DNA of 64,000 bases from Candidatus Gastranaerophilales bacterium (GTDB lineage Bacteria; Cyanobacteriota; Vampirovibrionia; Gastranaerophilales; Gastranaerophilaceae): contig CALVEH010000007.1 of assembly GCA_944326545.1 (NCBI GenBank), positions 1-64,000 on the forward strand, in the 5' to 3' direction. A program made the translations under genes and the position numbers. Shown one piece after another: positions 62,431 through 64,000 of this stretch. The first letter of the stretch is position 1; each line of letters begins with the position of its first letter. The notes beneath the pieces are model-generated. The model had not been told where the DNA came from, did no database searches, and worked only from the letters and a program-made list of their open reading frames with translations.

Positions 62431-62501
62431 TATACTAAAGTTTAATAGCGAGGACAACCTGTTTGGCAAGATAAAAACCTTTTGCCTACAACTTTAGTAT
62501 A
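62431..62501. promoter_or_regulatory. 12-bp inverted repeat between flagellin B and adk
   Basis: TATACTAAAGTT at 62431-62442 and its perfect complement AACTTTAGTATA at 62490-62501, with 47 bases between. It sits in the divergent promoter region. A related ACTAAAGTATGG is found near 60720 upstream of flagellin A. It may be an operator or paired promoter elements. Confidence 0.4.
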
Positions 62502-62675
62502 GTTATATTTTTATTCTTATTAAACCCTAATTGCAGAGAACTTTTACAAAACTACATATATTTTTTATATACTCAAGTCATCAAACTGGCATTTGTATTG
62601 CTCAAATTAACTTGTGTATGTATCATTCACGTGATAGAATCGAGTTACATTGTTAAGAATATAGAGGTAATACTA

Positions 62676-63332
62676 ATGAAAAAAGAATTGATTTTTATGG
62701 GACCTCCTGCAAGCGGAAAAGGTACACAAACAAAAAAACTTTCTGCTGAAACAGGTTTTGTTCACGTTGACACAGGCTCTTTGCTTAGAGAAGCTATGGC
62801 AAACGGAACAGAAGCAGGCAAAATAGCTAAAGATTACGTAGAAAAAGGCGCTCTTGTTCCTGTTGAAGTTGTAGCCCAAATAATCAAAGACAGATTGTCT
62901 CAAGACGATGTTCAAGAAGGTTTTATCCTTGATGGTTTTCCAAGAAGCACTGAACAAGCAAATATGCTTGATGATATGTTAAAAGAAATCGATGCAGACA
63001 AAGAAGTTACAACAAAAGTTATCTACTTCGACGTTCCTATCGAAAACCTTATGGAAAGAATCATCTACAGACGTTCTTGCCCTAAATGCGGTGCTATATA
63101 CAACTTAAAAACTATGCCTATCAAACAAGAAGGTATTTGTGACGCTTGTGGCGCTGAACTTGTTCAAAGAAAAGACGATACTGAAGAAATCGCTAAAAAC
63201 AGATTTGATACTTACTTTAAACAAACAGCTCCGTTAATCGATTTTTACGCTAAAAGAGGCAACCTTGTAAAAATTGATGCAACAGGTTCTGTTGATGAAA
63301 TTTACGCTAAATTGAAAGAAGTTATAAAATAA
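62676..63332 (+). CDS. adk: Adenylate kinase with zinc-binding lid
   Basis: 218 residues from the ATG at 62676 (GAGGT upstream; the longer frame begins in non-coding leader). P-loop GPPASGKGT at 9-17, AMP-binding DTGSLLREA, GFILDGFPRS, and a LID with CPKCGA..CDACGAE, four Cys for zinc. Balances ATP, ADP and AMP. The typical secY-adk-map order holds with map 20 bases downstream. Confidence 0.95.
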   Translation: MKKELIFMGPPASGKGTQTKKLSAETGFVHVDTGSLLREAMANGTEAGKIAKDYVEKGALVPVEVVAQIIKDRLSQDDVQEGFILDGFPRSTEQANMLDDMLKEIDADKEVTTKVIYFDVPIENLMERIIYRRSCPKCGAIYNLKTMPIKQEGICDACGAELVQRKDDTEEIAKNRFDTYFKQTAPLIDFYAKRGNLVKIDATGSVDEIYAKLKEVIK

Positions 63333-63351
63333 ACTTCTTTAGGAAGAAAAT

Positions 63352-64000
63352 ATGTCAGTACACAAAAAATCAAGAGAAGAACTCAAACTGATGAGAGAAG
63401 CAGGCAACATTGTTGCTCTTGTCCATCAGGAGATGAAAAGAATCATAGAACCCGGCATCAGCACAATGGAACTTGATGACGCAGCTATGAGAATAATTAA
63501 AGCAAACAAAGCAATCCCGACATTTTTAGGATACCATGGTTTCCCCGCATCAATTTGTGCATCTGTAAACAGCCAAGTTGTTCACGGAATCCCAAGCGAA
63601 AAATGTATCTTAAAAGAAGGCGACATAGTATCTATAGATGTTGGAGCAACATACAGAGGGCTTGTCGGTGACGGAGCTTGGACCTACCCTGTAGGTAATA
63701 TCTCTGACGATTGCAAAATGCTATTAGAAACAACTGAAAGAGCTTTAATGGCAGCAATTTCCGTTATGAAGGACAATGTTTTGCTAGACGATGTATCAGG
63801 CGCAGTTGAAGACGTTGCTAACGAAAAAGGTCTTGGCATTGTTCGTCAATACGGCGGTCACGGCGTTGGAAGACAAATGCATGAAGAACCTTTTGTCTTC
63901 AACTACAGAGTCGGCAACAAGTTTGTTATCAAAGACGGTATGACTATTGCCATTGAGCCTATGCTTAACTTAGGCGGTGACGATGTTCATACGTTAGAAG
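63352..64000 (+). CDS. map: Methionine aminopeptidase type I (partial, runs off the window)
   Basis: The open frame from ATG 63352 (AGGAAG upstream) continues to the window end, 216 codons. Family blocks: MREAGNIVALVHQEMK, ASVNSQVVHGIP, DIVSIDVGATYRGLVGDGAWTYPVG, YGGHGVGRQMHEEPF (metal His), and GMTIAIEPM (metal Glu). Removes the initiator Met. Only about 35 residues are missing. Confidence 0.93.
   Translation, partial: MSVHKKSREELKLMREAGNIVALVHQEMKRIIEPGISTMELDDAAMRIIKANKAIPTFLGYHGFPASICASVNSQVVHGIPSEKCILKEGDIVSIDVGATYRGLVGDGAWTYPVGNISDDCKMLLETTERALMAAISVMKDNVLLDDVSGAVEDVANEKGLGIVRQYGGHGVGRQMHEEPFVFNYRVGNKFVIKDGMTIAIEPMLNLGGDDVHTLE

Overview
The window holds an integrated temperate phage and the bacterial chromosome to its right. 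From about position 123 to 42,640 nearly every gene is phage-like. From 42,633 rightward are housekeeping genes: tRNA-Ile, a type IV pilus cluster, agmatinase, an rRNA methylase, a primary-type sigma factor, sialic-acid catabolism genes, two short flagellins, adk and map. The host DNA is AT-rich. Type IV pili (pilMNOPQBC), small flagellins, nanE plus a ROK kinase, and an Adk with a zinc-binding lid would suit a gut-associated, non-photosynthetic relative of Cyanobacteria (Melainabacteria/Gastranaerophilales type). This is an inference from gene content and general resemblance; no marker here proves it.

The prophage is a mosaic. Its head module is lambda-like: GpA terminase, lambda-type portal, ClpP-like protease with a nested scaffold, decoration protein, and E-type capsid. 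Its contractile tail is Mu/P2-like: sheath, tube, chaperone with a -1 frameshift, tape measure, DNA-circulation protein, and gp44/45/46/47/48-like baseplate. Reading leftward on the minus strand from the switch at 39.8-40.0 kb come a Cro-like regulator, replication genes with a DnaC-like loader, many small early genes (HNH endonuclease, DUF5131), regulators, a cluster of DNA methyltransferases, then packaging, head, tail, a complete diversity-generating retroelement (DGR), and lysis genes ending at 815. Reading rightward are the CI-like repressor, an ImmA-like short metallopeptidase, a lipoprotein, and a serine integrase whose reading frame runs into host tRNA-Ile(GAT).

Five points stand out. 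(1) In the DGR, a 108-bp template repeat and its variable repeat differ at 15 positions. All 15 are template adenines on the coding strand, mostly in AAY codons. The variable repeat ends a tail protein that probably binds the host surface. (2) A ~122-125 nt element occurs three times just upstream of phage genes. Its stems differ by compensatory changes while its loops stay constant, so it looks like an undescribed structured RNA, possibly mobile. (3) Two neighbouring methyltransferase genes each carry a run of 11 G. In one, the run puts the gene out of frame and a one-base slip would restore the full protein, which suggests phase variation. (4) The tail chaperone has a T TTT TTC slippery site followed by a 50-codon -1 frame. 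(5) The serine integrase sits at a tRNA gene, a target more typical of tyrosine integrases.

Host layout, left to right: tRNA-Ile(-), small gene(-), pilC(-), pilB(-), pilQ(-), pilP-like(-), a U32-like gene(+), agmatinase(-), pilO(-), fused pilM-pilN(-), rlmB-like(+), sigma factor(+), a 58-aa gene(-), nanE and ROK kinase(+), flagellin(-), a compound repeat, flagellin(-), adk(+), map(+, cut by the window end). The left prophage boundary was not found; it may lie in 1-800 or outside the window.
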